A DNA stretch of 35,131 bases from Candidatus Pelagibacterales bacterium (lineage in GTDB: Bacteria > Pseudomonadota > Alphaproteobacteria > TMED109), in contig PAYS01000022.1 of assembly GCA_002715265.1 (NCBI GenBank), positions 1 through 35,131 on the forward strand. Reading direction: 5' to 3'. Of this stretch, positions 22,556 through 31,411 are shown one piece after another. The notes beneath the pieces are model-generated. The model did no database searches. It was not told the DNA's origin and saw nothing but the letters and a program-made list of their open reading frames with translations. The translations under genes were made by a program, and so were the position numbers. Numbering within the stretch: position 1 is the stretch's first letter; each line of letters starts with the position of its first letter.

Positions 22556-23730
22556 CTGTCAATTTCTCCAAAAACAATGTCAAGAGTAGCTATACATGCG
22601 ACCAAATCTGCTAACATATGTCCTTTAGTCATAAAATCTAAACCTTGTAAATGAGGAAAACCTGGGGCTCTAATTTTACATCTATAAGGTTTGCTAGAGC
22701 CATCTGATACCAAATATACACCAAATTCTCCTTTAGGTGCTTCTACAGCAGTATATACCTCTCCTTCAGGAACCCTCACACCTTCCGTAAATAATTTAAA
22801 ATGATTTATTAAAGCTTCCATAGAATATTTCATTTCATCCCGTCTAGGCGGATTTAATCTTGAATCTTCAATTATAACATTTCCTGACGGCAATTTTTCT
22901 AATACTTGAGATATAATATTTGCACTTTGCCTCATTTCCTCTATACGAAGTAAATACCTATCATAACAATCCCCATTTACTCCAGTAGGTATATCAAAAT
23001 CTAATTGATCATATACTGCATATGGCTGAGACTTTCTTAAATCCCAAGCTATCCCCGAACCTCTTAACATTGGACCTGTAAAACCCCAATTTAGAGCTTC
23101 TTCGGCCGATACAATCCCTACATCTACTGTTCTTTGCTTAAATATTCTATTATCTGTTAGCAAACTCTCTATATCTTCAATAATCTTATCAAAACCAGAT
23201 AACCATTCTTTAATATCATCTATTAAGCTATCCGGCAGATCTTGATGAACACCTCCGACTCTATAATATGCTGCATGTAATCTAGCACCTGATACCGCCT
23301 CATAAAAACCCATAAGTTTCTCTCTCTCTTCAAATAACCAGAGAAATGGAGTAGTTGCCCCTAAATCTAATCCTTGCGCTGCAATTTGTAGAGAGTGATT
23401 TAGAATTCTTGTAATCTCATCAAATAAAACTCTGATATATTGTGCTCTAATTGGCACATTAATATTTAGTAATTTTTCAGCTGACAACACAAAAGCATGC
23501 TCCTGGCACATTGGAGAAACATAATCTAATCTATCAAAATAAGGAATTGCTTGCATATAAGTTTTATGCTCTATGAGCTTTTCCGTTCCTCTATGTAATA
23601 ATCCAATATGAGGATCTGTTCTCTCAACTACTTCTCCATCCATTTCTAACACAAGCCTTAAAACACCATGAGCAGCTGGATGTTGTGGCCCAAAATTTAA
23701 TGTCATATTTTTTAATTGAACATCTGTCAT
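22552..23730 (-). CDS. nuoD: NADH-quinone oxidoreductase subunit D
   Basis: [23 protein letters not shown]...[43 protein letters not shown]. Confidence 0.97.
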   Translation of the reverse strand: MTDVQLKNMTLNFGPQHPAAHGVLRLVLEMDGEVVERTDPHIGLLHRGTEKLIEHKTYMQAIPYFDRLDYVSPMCQEHAFVLSAEKLLNINVPIRAQYIRVLFDEITRILNHSLQIAAQGLDLGATTPFLWLFEEREKLMGFYEAVSGARLHAAYYRVGGVHQDLPDSLIDDIKEWLSGFDKIIEDIESLLTDNRIFKQRTVDVGIVSAEEALNWGFTGPMLRGSGIAWDLRKSQPYAVYDQLDFDIPTGVNGDCYDRYLLRIEEMRQSANIISQVLEKLPSGNVIIEDSRLNPPRRDEMKYSMEALINHFKLFTEGVRVPEGEVYTAVEAPKGEFGVYLVSDGSSKPYRCKIRAPGFPHLQGLDFMTKGHMLADLVACIATLDIVFGEIDR

Positions 23731-24350
23731 TCTTTATCATCTTCAGGTTTATCTAAATATTCAGGACCTTCCCAAGGACTTTCAAAGTCAAATGATCTAA
23801 AGTCCTGAACTAAATTAACATTCTCATTAACAACTCTTTTTTCAACATCATCATAACGGACTTGAGAAAATCCACTTAAAGGAAAATCTTTTCTTAACGG
23901 ATGACCTTGGAAACCATAATCGGTCAATATTCTTCTTAAATCAGGATGATCAGAAAACATCACTCCAAATAAATCCCAAATTTCTCTTTCATACCAATTA
24001 GCAGCTTCGTATAAAGAAACTAATGAAGGTACTAAATCACCTTCTGCTACTGACAGTTTTACTCTTATTCTTTGATTAAGTTTTACACTTAATAAATGAT
24101 ATACAATTTCAAATCTCTCATTTCTATTTGGAAAATCAACTGCACAAATATCAATTAACTGCTTAAAGAGAAAATCCTTATCGTCTCTCATAAAACTAAC
24201 TACCTGTATTAAAAGTGATTTGCTCAAAGTCAAGGTCAACTCTTCGTTAATAATTTTAGTTTCGATCCCTCTATTACTAAATCTGGAATTAATAAGCTTT
24301 TCTATCTTTTTATGCCGATCCATATAATCTATTTGATATTTTTTTTTCAA
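23727..24350 (-). CDS. nuoC: NADH-quinone oxidoreductase subunit C
   Basis: [42 protein letters not shown]. Confidence 0.96.
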   Translation of the reverse strand: MKKKYQIDYMDRHKKIEKLINSRFSNRGIETKIINEELTLTLSKSLLIQVVSFMRDDKDFLFKQLIDICAVDFPNRNERFEIVYHLLSVKLNQRIRVKLSVAEGDLVPSLVSLYEAANWYEREIWDLFGVMFSDHPDLRRILTDYGFQGHPLRKDFPLSGFSQVRYDDVEKRVVNENVNLVQDFRSFDFESPWEGPEYLDKPEDDKE

Positions 24351-24356
24351 TAAAAT

Positions 24357-24908
24357 CTAAGCTCCTAATGAATTTTGACGCGTAATTTTCTTTTGAAGTT
24401 GAATAATCCCATATAATAGCGCTTCAGCAGTCGGAGGGCATCCAGGCACATAGACATCCACAGGAACAATTCTATCGCACCCTCTTACTACTGAGTATGA
24501 GTAATGATAATACCCTCCTCCATTCGCGCAACTTCCCATAGAAATAACCCACCTAGGTTCTGGCATTTGATCATAAACTTTTCTTAAAGCTGGAGCCATT
24601 TTATTTGTTAAAGTACCTGCAACGATCATAACATCTGACTGTCTTGGGCTTGGTCTAAATACTAAGCCAAATCTATCTAAATCGTAACGACTGGCTCCAG
24701 CATGCATCATTTCTACAGCACAACATGCTAATCCAAATGACATAGGCCAAAGTGAACCAGTTCTAGCCCACGTAAATAATTTATCAATTTTAGCAACCAC
24801 AAAGCCCTTATTTCTCACATCCGATGCAGCTGCTTCAAATGCTTGTTTTCCTGTCAATAATTTAGAGGATTTTTCACTTAATCCCACTCTAAAGCTCCTT
24901 TTTTCCAC
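24357..24908 (-). CDS. nuoB: NADH-quinone oxidoreductase subunit B (start may be GTG at 24887)
   Basis: [66 protein letters not shown]. The called start is a GTG; a second GTG at 24887 has AAGGAG 7 nt upstream. Confidence 0.96.
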   Translation of the reverse strand: MEKRSFRVGLSEKSSKLLTGKQAFEAAASDVRNKGFVVAKIDKLFTWARTGSLWPMSFGLACCAVEMMHAGASRYDLDRFGLVFRPSPRQSDVMIVAGTLTNKMAPALRKVYDQMPEPRWVISMGSCANGGGYYHYSYSVVRGCDRIVPVDVYVPGCPPTAEALLYGIIQLQKKITRQNSLGA

Positions 24909-25258
24909 TCATAAACAAAACCTATCGTAAGTAAAAACAAAAATATCATCATAGAAATAAAACCTAAAATACCTATATTTGACAAAGATACTGCCCAAGG
25001 AAAAAGGAAAGCTACCTCCAAATCGAAAATAATAAATAAAATAGCTACCAAGTAAAAACGAACATCAAACTGTATTCTTGCATCTTCAAAGGGTTCAAAA
25101 CCGCATTCGTAAGGCGACAACTTTTCGGAATCAGGCAACTGTTTACCTATTAACCATGACGACAAAGCAAATAAAATAGCCAACCCAAAAGCAAAAGCTA
25201 TAAAAATTGCTATAGGCAAATATTCAATGTATAAGGACTCCATACGTACCTCTAACAT
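24878..25258 (-). CDS. nuoA: NADH-quinone oxidoreductase subunit A
   Basis: [43 protein letters not shown]. An internal Met at 25243 ([11 protein letters not shown]) is the likelier start. Confidence 0.96.
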   Translation of the reverse strand: MLEVRMESLYIEYLPIAIFIAFAFGLAILFALSSWLIGKQLPDSEKLSPYECGFEPFEDARIQFDVRFYLVAILFIIFDLEVAFLFPWAVSLSNIGILGFISMMIFLFLLTIGFVYEWKKGALEWD

Positions 25259-25282
25259 AATTAATTTAAAATCAAATTAATT
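25259..25282. repeat. Perfect 9-bp inverted repeat AATTAATTT-aaaatc-AAATTAATT upstream of nuoA
   Basis: Read directly; arms at 25259-25267 and 25274-25282. Confidence 0.6.
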
Positions 25283-25338
25283 AACAACTTTTATGTATAT
25301 CTAATTAGCAATAATTACAATCTATTTACGTAAAAAAA

Positions 25339-25344
25339 ATTATA
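25339..25344 (-). promoter_or_regulatory. Possible -10 element (TATAAT) for the nuo operon
   Basis: Minus-strand TATAAT in the divergent intergenic region about 95 bp upstream of nuoA; -35 not convincing, very AT-rich context. Confidence 0.25.
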
Positions 25345-25436
25345 TTAGATTTTTGACCTAATTAATAAAAAAAAATATATTTAATTTATAACAAAAAATT
25401 TAAAAAATTAATTCTTTAAAATAAATTAAACTATAG

Positions 25437-25442
25437 TATAAT
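25437..25442 (+). promoter_or_regulatory. Possible -10 element (TATAAT) for the 25.5-29.2 kb operon
   Basis: actatagTATAATcatcc on the plus strand about 90 bp upstream of the ATG; no clear -35. Confidence 0.3.
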
Positions 25443-25530
25443 CATCCAACTGTGGTTTCTTTAAATTAATAAATAAATAAATAATTATTAATTAATATCA
25501 ATGCTTTAATTAAAATAAATAGGAAATAAA

Positions 25531-26619
25531 ATGAATATTAAAAAGTTAATTCTTGATAGTTATACTATCCCTCTTCCAGTTCCTGTTAAAGCCTATGCTG
25601 CAGGTTTAATGACAGGCTTTGACATAGTAGTAGTTAGAATTACTGATGAAAATGGAAATGAAGGACAAGGTTACACAACAGGTCATACTGGTTTTGGAGG
25701 TTCTATTGTAAGAATCATTAAAGATTCCTTTGAATCAATTTTAATTGGAGAAGACTCTGCTAGAATAGAATATTTATGGCTTAAAATGTGGAAAAAAACT
25801 CACTATGTTGGTCGAGGTGGGCAAGCTAGCTTTGCAATATCTGCTGTTGATGCAGCCCTATGGGATTTACTTGGAAAAAGGCTTAAGCAACCTCTATGGA
25901 AGTTACTAGGTGGATATACTCCAAAAGTAAAAGTTTATGCAGGAAATATAGACTTAAACTTCCCTATAGAGCAAATATTAGATAACGCTACTAAAAATAT
26001 AGAAGATGGTTTTAAAGCTATTAAAATGCGATTAGGAAGAGATACTTTAAAAGAGGATTTATCGAGAGTAGAAGCTATGAGAAACCATATTGGAGATGAT
26101 ATTGAATTAATGGCTGATGCAAATGAAGCTTGGAGGGTAGACCAAGCACTTAAAGCCTCAAATGAGTTAGCAAATTTTAACCTTACATGGTTAGAAGAGC
26201 CTATTACTCCAGACGATTTTAGAGGTTATGCGTATTTAAAGAATAATGGTGCAACACCAATAGCTGCTGGAGAAAACCTTCATACTTTAAAAGAATTTCA
26301 ACAATTATTTTATTATGATGGAGTAGATTTTCCGGAACCTGATTATACCACTTGTGGAGGGTTTACTCCATTTATGAAGATAGCTAAATTAGCTGAAGCG
26401 TATAATCTTCCCGTAATGTCACATGGAGCGCATGATGTACATGTTCATTTACTAGCTGCTTGTCCTAACGCTGCTTATATTGAAGTACATGCATTTGGAA
26501 TAGAAAATTACATTTCAAATCCCTTAAAAATAGAAAATGGTTATGGAATTGCCCCAGATGCTCCTGGAATAGGTTTTAAATTTAACTTTGATAAATTAAA
26601 AGAATTTAAGGCTAATTAA
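25531..26619 (+). CDS. Enolase superfamily protein, mandelate racemase/muconate lactonizing-like (probable acid-sugar or hydroxy-acid dehydratase)
   Basis: 362 aa; metal ligands in MADANEAW, WLEEP, AAGEN; His-Asp dyad (D in EPDYTTCGG, H in VMSHGAHDVH); KMR in place of KxK. Confidence 0.88.
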   Translation: MNIKKLILDSYTIPLPVPVKAYAAGLMTGFDIVVVRITDENGNEGQGYTTGHTGFGGSIVRIIKDSFESILIGEDSARIEYLWLKMWKKTHYVGRGGQASFAISAVDAALWDLLGKRLKQPLWKLLGGYTPKVKVYAGNIDLNFPIEQILDNATKNIEDGFKAIKMRLGRDTLKEDLSRVEAMRNHIGDDIELMADANEAWRVDQALKASNELANFNLTWLEEPITPDDFRGYAYLKNNGATPIAAGENLHTLKEFQQLFYYDGVDFPEPDYTTCGGFTPFMKIAKLAEAYNLPVMSHGAHDVHVHLLAACPNAAYIEVHAFGIENYISNPLKIENGYGIAPDAPGIGFKFNFDKLKEFKAN

Positions 26620-26620
26620 A

Positions 26621-27067
26621 ATGTATAAAGAAGAATATATTTCAAAAGCCAATGCTCCTAAAGGTTTTAAACTTTACGAATCTAGAGATGGGATGTTTAC
26701 AGACCGAATAGGACCTTACTTTATAAAAGGAAGATTTCCTGAAGCTGTCTTAGGAATAAGGATATTTGAACACCACTCAAATTTAAACGCTGTTGCTCAT
26801 GGCGGACTACTTATGGCATTTGTAGATACAATAGGTGGATACACAGCAGCAAAAGCTGGAGAAAGTCCTAGTGTTACAGCAAACTTTAATGCAAATTTTA
26901 TTAGGCCTGTTCCATTAGGAGCCTGGATAGAAGGCAGAGGAAAAGCTCTTAAAGCTGGAAGAAAAGCAATTTTTATTAGAGTTGAACTTACATTTGAACA
27001 AAAATTAGTTTTTACTGCCGAGGGCATATGGCAAAAAATAAATAAAGAGAAAGGATATCAAACATAA
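26621..27067 (+). CDS. PaaI-like hotdog-fold thioesterase
   Basis: 148 aa; NAVAHGGLLMAFVDTIGGYTA...SVTANFNANFIRPVPLGAWIEGRGKALKAGRKAIFIRVEL. Confidence 0.85.
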   Translation: MYKEEYISKANAPKGFKLYESRDGMFTDRIGPYFIKGRFPEAVLGIRIFEHHSNLNAVAHGGLLMAFVDTIGGYTAAKAGESPSVTANFNANFIRPVPLGAWIEGRGKALKAGRKAIFIRVELTFEQKLVFTAEGIWQKINKEKGYQT

Positions 27068-27675
27068 TGAAACTTTTTTATACTGTTACATCACCCATAG
27101 CCAGAAAATGTAGAATTATAGCTAGAGAACTTAATTTAATAGATAAAATAGAAGAAGTAATTACTACTACAAGGTCAGAAGACGCTCTAATTATGAAAAA
27201 CAATCCAAATGGAATGGTTCCTACTCTCGAGACAGATGAAGGTTTTAATATAGTAGAATCAATGGCAATCTGTAATTATTTAGAAAAGCAAAGTAATAAT
27301 AGAGAATTTATTCCCCAAGATGAAAAAAAATATTGGCAAATATATGCATTAGACTCGATAGCATCTCAAACTTTGGAATCAATTGTTTCTCGAGCAAGAG
27401 AGAGAATATATAAGCCTGAAGAGTTTCACTATCCAGATGGAATTAAACATGAGCAAGGCAGAGCAGAAAGAACATTAGATCTCTTAGAAAAACAAGCTCC
27501 TGATTATGCAAATACATTTAATAAACTACATGTAACTATTGGTTTATGTGGGTTAGTGCTCGATAATGTATTTCCTCATGAAGAATGGAAAAATAATAGA
27601 CCTAACTTAGCAAAAGTATATGAAAGTTTTATGAAAAGAAATTCATTTATTCAAACAATAATTAAAAAAGATTAA
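27067..27675 (+). CDS. Glutathione S-transferase family protein
   Basis: 202 aa; MKLFYTVTSPIARKCRIIARELNL...NPNGMVPTLETDEGFNIVESMAICNYLE (thioredoxin fold with VP and ES motifs), helical C-terminal domain. Confidence 0.88.
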   Translation: MKLFYTVTSPIARKCRIIARELNLIDKIEEVITTTRSEDALIMKNNPNGMVPTLETDEGFNIVESMAICNYLEKQSNNREFIPQDEKKYWQIYALDSIASQTLESIVSRARERIYKPEEFHYPDGIKHEQGRAERTLDLLEKQAPDYANTFNKLHVTIGLCGLVLDNVFPHEEWKNNRPNLAKVYESFMKRNSFIQTIIKKD

Positions 27676-27694
27676 ATCTACATAAGGAAAAAAT

Positions 27695-28420
27695 ATGTCC
27701 AATAACCAAAAAATTTGTTTAATTGCAGGATGCGGCCCTGGCACTGGTACAGAAAGTGTAAAAAAGTTCTCTCAAGAAGGCTATAAAGTTATAATGCTTG
27801 CAAGAAATATGGACTTATTGAATGAACTTCAATCTAAAACTAAAAATACTTATGCTTACAAATGTGATGTATCTGATATGGATCAAATTAAAGATGTATG
27901 CGCTAAAGTTAAAAATGATATAGGTGATCCAAATGTATTCATTCATAATGCTGTCGCTGGCGTTGCAGATGGTGGCTTAGCAGGAAGTTTTTTAAGCGAT
28001 AATCCAGAGAGATTAGATAGAAATTTTAAAGTGAATACAAAATCATTACTATATTTTGCTAGAGAACTAGCACCCAGCATGATTAAAAATAAATATGGTT
28101 CAATAATAATAACAGGAAACACCTCTGCTTTGAGAGGTAAACCAGATTTTATTTATTTTGCACCCACTAAGGCCGCCCAAAGAATAATGGCAGAGTCATT
28201 AGCAAGAGAATTGGGGCCAAAAGGAGTCCATGTTGCATATATTTTAATTGATGCGGCCATTGATACGCCTAGAACAAGACCAATATTTGCAGCTGACAAA
28301 AATGATGACTTTTTCTGTAAACCAAAAGATATTGCAGCAGAAATATACCATGTAGCGCATCAAGCAAGATCTGCTTGGTCTTTTAATGTAGAACTAAGAC
28401 CGGATAATGAAAAATGGTAA
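27695..28420 (+). CDS. SDR family protein with atypical active site (Phe at the YxxxK Tyr position)
   Basis: Rossmann glycine motif GCGPGTG, IHNAVAG, GSIIITGNTSALRG...YFAPTKAAQ, LARELGPKGVHVAYILID. Confidence 0.87.
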   Translation: MSNNQKICLIAGCGPGTGTESVKKFSQEGYKVIMLARNMDLLNELQSKTKNTYAYKCDVSDMDQIKDVCAKVKNDIGDPNVFIHNAVAGVADGGLAGSFLSDNPERLDRNFKVNTKSLLYFARELAPSMIKNKYGSIIITGNTSALRGKPDFIYFAPTKAAQRIMAESLARELGPKGVHVAYILIDAAIDTPRTRPIFAADKNDDFFCKPKDIAAEIYHVAHQARSAWSFNVELRPDNEKW

Positions 28421-29229
28421 ATATTAAAAAACCTTTGATGAGAATATTTTGCTATATACCTACCCCAAGAATTTGGAAATCATCAATAGTGGCAAGATTT
28501 TTAGACATTAATATTGAAATAAGAGGAACAAAGCCTCCAGAAATAAAAAATTGGTTGTGGGATTTTGACGCTAGACCTCTAACAGAAGAAGATAAGATTA
28601 AATTAGCAGATAAAACTTCTCAAGGAAGAACAGGTTTTTCAATAAAATTATATAAAACAGATGGTTTTTTAAAAGCCCATCCATATGGCACTATTCCCGC
28701 TGCATTTAGCTCAGATGGAAAAATAGGTGTATTTGAATCTAATAGCATTATGAGATTAGTAGCACGCTTAAAAAAAAATAATAATAATATCTATGGATCT
28801 AACCCTTATGAAACATCAAGAATAGATAGTTTTTTGGATGCATCTCTACTATTCGCTAAATCATCTCAAAATTACTTACTTTCTATAAATAATAATTCCG
28901 CAACTATTAAAATTAGGAATGAGGCTAAAGAAGCATTCATAACTTATATGACCGGCATTGAAAATGCACTTAAAGAAAATAAAAAATATGGGTTTATTAC
29001 TTCTAAAAATATTACTCTAGCAGATATCTGTTTTTTTTGCGAGTTATCACTATTTTACAGAGAAATAATGCCTTATGAGAAATCTGATAAAATTACTTCG
29101 ATAATAAAAGAATTAGGAGATTCAGAATTTAAACTCTCATTAAAACATTTCCACAAACTTAGAAAACATCCTAATTTTAAAATAGACTCGAAAAAATACC
29201 TAGATAGTATTGAAAAAAAATCAGCTTAA
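28414..29229 (+). CDS. Glutathione S-transferase-like protein with N-domain insertion
   Basis: 271 aa; FCYIPTPRIWKSSIVARFLDINIEIRG..., AHPYGTIPAAFSSDGKIGVFESNSIMRLVARL, helical C-terminal domain; overlaps the previous ORF by 7 bp. Confidence 0.75.
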   Translation: MVNIKKPLMRIFCYIPTPRIWKSSIVARFLDINIEIRGTKPPEIKNWLWDFDARPLTEEDKIKLADKTSQGRTGFSIKLYKTDGFLKAHPYGTIPAAFSSDGKIGVFESNSIMRLVARLKKNNNNIYGSNPYETSRIDSFLDASLLFAKSSQNYLLSINNNSATIKIRNEAKEAFITYMTGIENALKENKKYGFITSKNITLADICFFCELSLFYREIMPYEKSDKITSIIKELGDSEFKLSLKHFHKLRKHPNFKIDSKKYLDSIEKKSA

Positions 29230-30024
29230 ATCATGTCCTGCTGAAGCTACTAGCCCTCCGTCACAAGTAATTACTTCTCCAATAGTAAATGATCCAGCTC
29301 GAGAAGCTAAAAATATCGCTAAACCGGCAATATCTTCTGGCGTTCCTATTCTACCTCTAGGGTTTTTAGACTCTAACTCTGAATAATCAAATTCTACAGC
29401 GGAGCCTAGCATTTTACTTGGAAAAGGTCCTGGTGCAATTGCATTAACTAAAATATTTTTTTCTACTAATTCTGCAGCTAATACTCTTGTCATATGATGC
29501 ACAGCAGCTTTTGCAGCACTATAAGAATAATTATTAAACTCAGGCTTATTTATGCCATCAATTGATCCAATATTAATTATCCTTGAAGGATTTTGATTAT
29601 TAGCAGCTTCTTTTAATAAAGGCAGCATGTTTTGTGTAAGAAAAAACATCGACTTCACACACAAATCCATTACTTTATCCCAACCTACTTCCGGAAAATT
29701 TTCTACAGGAGCTCCCCAAGCTGCGCCAGCATTATTAATTAATACATCTAAAGAGTTTTCTTCATTTTTTACCATGTTTGACAAACTTTTAATACCTTCA
29801 ATTGAAGAAATATCAGATTCTATTCCAATACACTTACAATTGTACTTCTCAGATAAATTTTTTGCAGTTTCTTTTACTACATTTCCCGACCTAGCCGTAA
29901 TATATACTTTTGCGCCATTAGCACAAAACCCTGAAGCGATCATCTCTCCTATTCCTCTTGAACCTCCAGTAATTAAAACTGTTTTTTTATCTACAGAAAA
30001 AAGATTTTCGACTTTCATTATCAC
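29221..30024 (-). CDS. SDR family oxidoreductase (canonical)
   Basis: ITGGSRGIGEMIASG, INNAGAAWG, NIGSIDG...YSYSAAKAAV, NAIAPGPFPSKM, VITCDGG. Confidence 0.92.
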   Translation of the reverse strand: MIMKVENLFSVDKKTVLITGGSRGIGEMIASGFCANGAKVYITARSGNVVKETAKNLSEKYNCKCIGIESDISSIEGIKSLSNMVKNEENSLDVLINNAGAAWGAPVENFPEVGWDKVMDLCVKSMFFLTQNMLPLLKEAANNQNPSRIINIGSIDGINKPEFNNYSYSAAKAAVHHMTRVLAAELVEKNILVNAIAPGPFPSKMLGSAVEFDYSELESKNPRGRIGTPEDIAGLAIFLASRAGSFTIGEVITCDGGLVASAGHDLS

Positions 30025-30049
30025 TCCCTAATAATAAATTAAAAATATA

Positions 30050-30077
30050 TTGAACTTTCCTTGCTCCAATGTAATAT
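30050..30077 (+). promoter_or_regulatory. Possible sigma70-like promoter for the liv operon
   Basis: TTGAAC (30050-30055), 16-nt spacer, TAATAT (30072-30077); about 43 nt before the ATG; strong SD GGGGGAGG at 30103-30110. Confidence 0.35.
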
Positions 30078-30119
30078 GGACCTTTACGTTTATAACTATT
30101 ATGGGGGAGGATTTCTATT

Positions 30120-31385
30120 ATGTTAAATAAATTTATAAAAATTATTATATTTTCTATATCTCTTGTATCTTTTAACTTTTCTGCTTTTGCAAAAGACCAA
30201 ATTAAGATTGCAATGATTGAACCAATGTCTGGACCTCTAGCAGCAATTGGCTTAGACCTAATCGAACAAATGGAATTTTTTGCAGAAAGGGTTAATGAAC
30301 AAGGAGGAGTCCTAGGAGGACGTCATATTGAAATAGTCCCTTTTGACAACCAAATGATTGCAGAAAAAACAATTCAGCAATTAAGAAAAGTTATAGACCA
30401 AGATATAAGATATGTTACACAAGGTGTGGGTTCAAATCATGCTTTAAATATTTTAAAAACTTTAAAAAAACATAATAAAAGAAACCCAGGTAAAGAAGTA
30501 ATGTTTCTTAATAACTCAGCGGTAACTACCTCTTTTACAAACGAATTATGCGATTTTTATCACTTTAGATTTGATGCTAATGTTGATATGAAAGTTGCAG
30601 CATTAGTTACACAGCTTGCGAAAGATCCTGATGTAAAGAAGGTTTACCTAATAAATCAAAACTATGCTTATGGACAATCTTTTCAAGCAGCAGCTCAACG
30701 CTTATTGGCAGAAAGGGCTCCTCATATAGAAATAGTTGGAGATGAATTAATTGTTCCTTTTGGAAAAATACTAGATTTCAGCCCCTATGTTGCTAAAATA
30801 ACTTCTAGTGGCGCCGATGCAGTACTGACAGGTAACTGGGGACCAGATGCAGCTAGAATGATAATTGCTGGTGCTAATGCTGGATTAAAAGTTAAATATT
30901 ATTCCATTTACGCCGGTATTCCTAATGCTATGAATCAAATGGGTAAGAAAGTTTCTACTTTCACGCCAATCATCCAAGTTACAGAAAGCCATGAAAATGA
31001 CCCAGACCATCCTCAATGGCTAAAAGATATTGAAGCAGAATATTTTGAATATTCCAGAAAAAGCCCTTATGCAGATAGAATAAGAATGCTAATTGAAATG
31101 TTTGCTACAGCTTTAGATAAAGCTGGAACTGATAACCCTACAGATGTTGGTTTTGCTCTTGAAGGTTTGACTAGTAGAGGTGCTAAAGGAGAAATATATA
31201 TGAGGGAAACAGACCACCAAATACATTTTGATATGGTTTTAAGCCATGTGTCTGAAAATGTAGAAAAAACCTTTATATATAATGATGAAGATTATGGTAT
31301 GGCATATATAACAGACGGTTGGGTAAGCAGAGAAGATATTACGCTCCCTACCACTTGTAAAATGAAAAGGCCTAAAAAGTCATAA
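30120..31385 (+). CDS. Branched-chain amino acid/aromatic-type ABC transporter substrate-binding protein (LivK-like)
   Basis: Signal peptide (...FNFSAFA-KDQ), IKIAMIEPMSGPLAAIGLDLIEQMEFFAERVNEQGGVLGGRHIEIVPFDNQ; followed by livHMGF. Confidence 0.92.
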   Translation: MLNKFIKIIIFSISLVSFNFSAFAKDQIKIAMIEPMSGPLAAIGLDLIEQMEFFAERVNEQGGVLGGRHIEIVPFDNQMIAEKTIQQLRKVIDQDIRYVTQGVGSNHALNILKTLKKHNKRNPGKEVMFLNNSAVTTSFTNELCDFYHFRFDANVDMKVAALVTQLAKDPDVKKVYLINQNYAYGQSFQAAAQRLLAERAPHIEIVGDELIVPFGKILDFSPYVAKITSSGADAVLTGNWGPDAARMIIAGANAGLKVKYYSIYAGIPNAMNQMGKKVSTFTPIIQVTESHENDPDHPQWLKDIEAEYFEYSRKSPYADRIRMLIEMFATALDKAGTDNPTDVGFALEGLTSRGAKGEIYMRETDHQIHFDMVLSHVSENVEKTFIYNDEDYGMAYITDGWVSREDITLPTTCKMKRPKKS

Positions 31386-31411
31386 TTTAATTACCTTTCT
31401 AGGAAAATAAT

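Noticed and set aside
25261-25530. Runs such as aataaataaataaataattattaattaa considered as a repeat array or small RNA
   Set aside because: Low-complexity AT DNA; no spacer-repeat periodicity or stable stem with GC content.
26797-27027. 76-aa minus-strand ORF inside the thioesterase
   Set aside because: Antisense shadow; no supporting signal.
29627-30031. 134-aa plus-strand ORF opposite the SDR
   Set aside because: Longest antisense ORF, but it mirrors the conserved SDR frame and has no domain.
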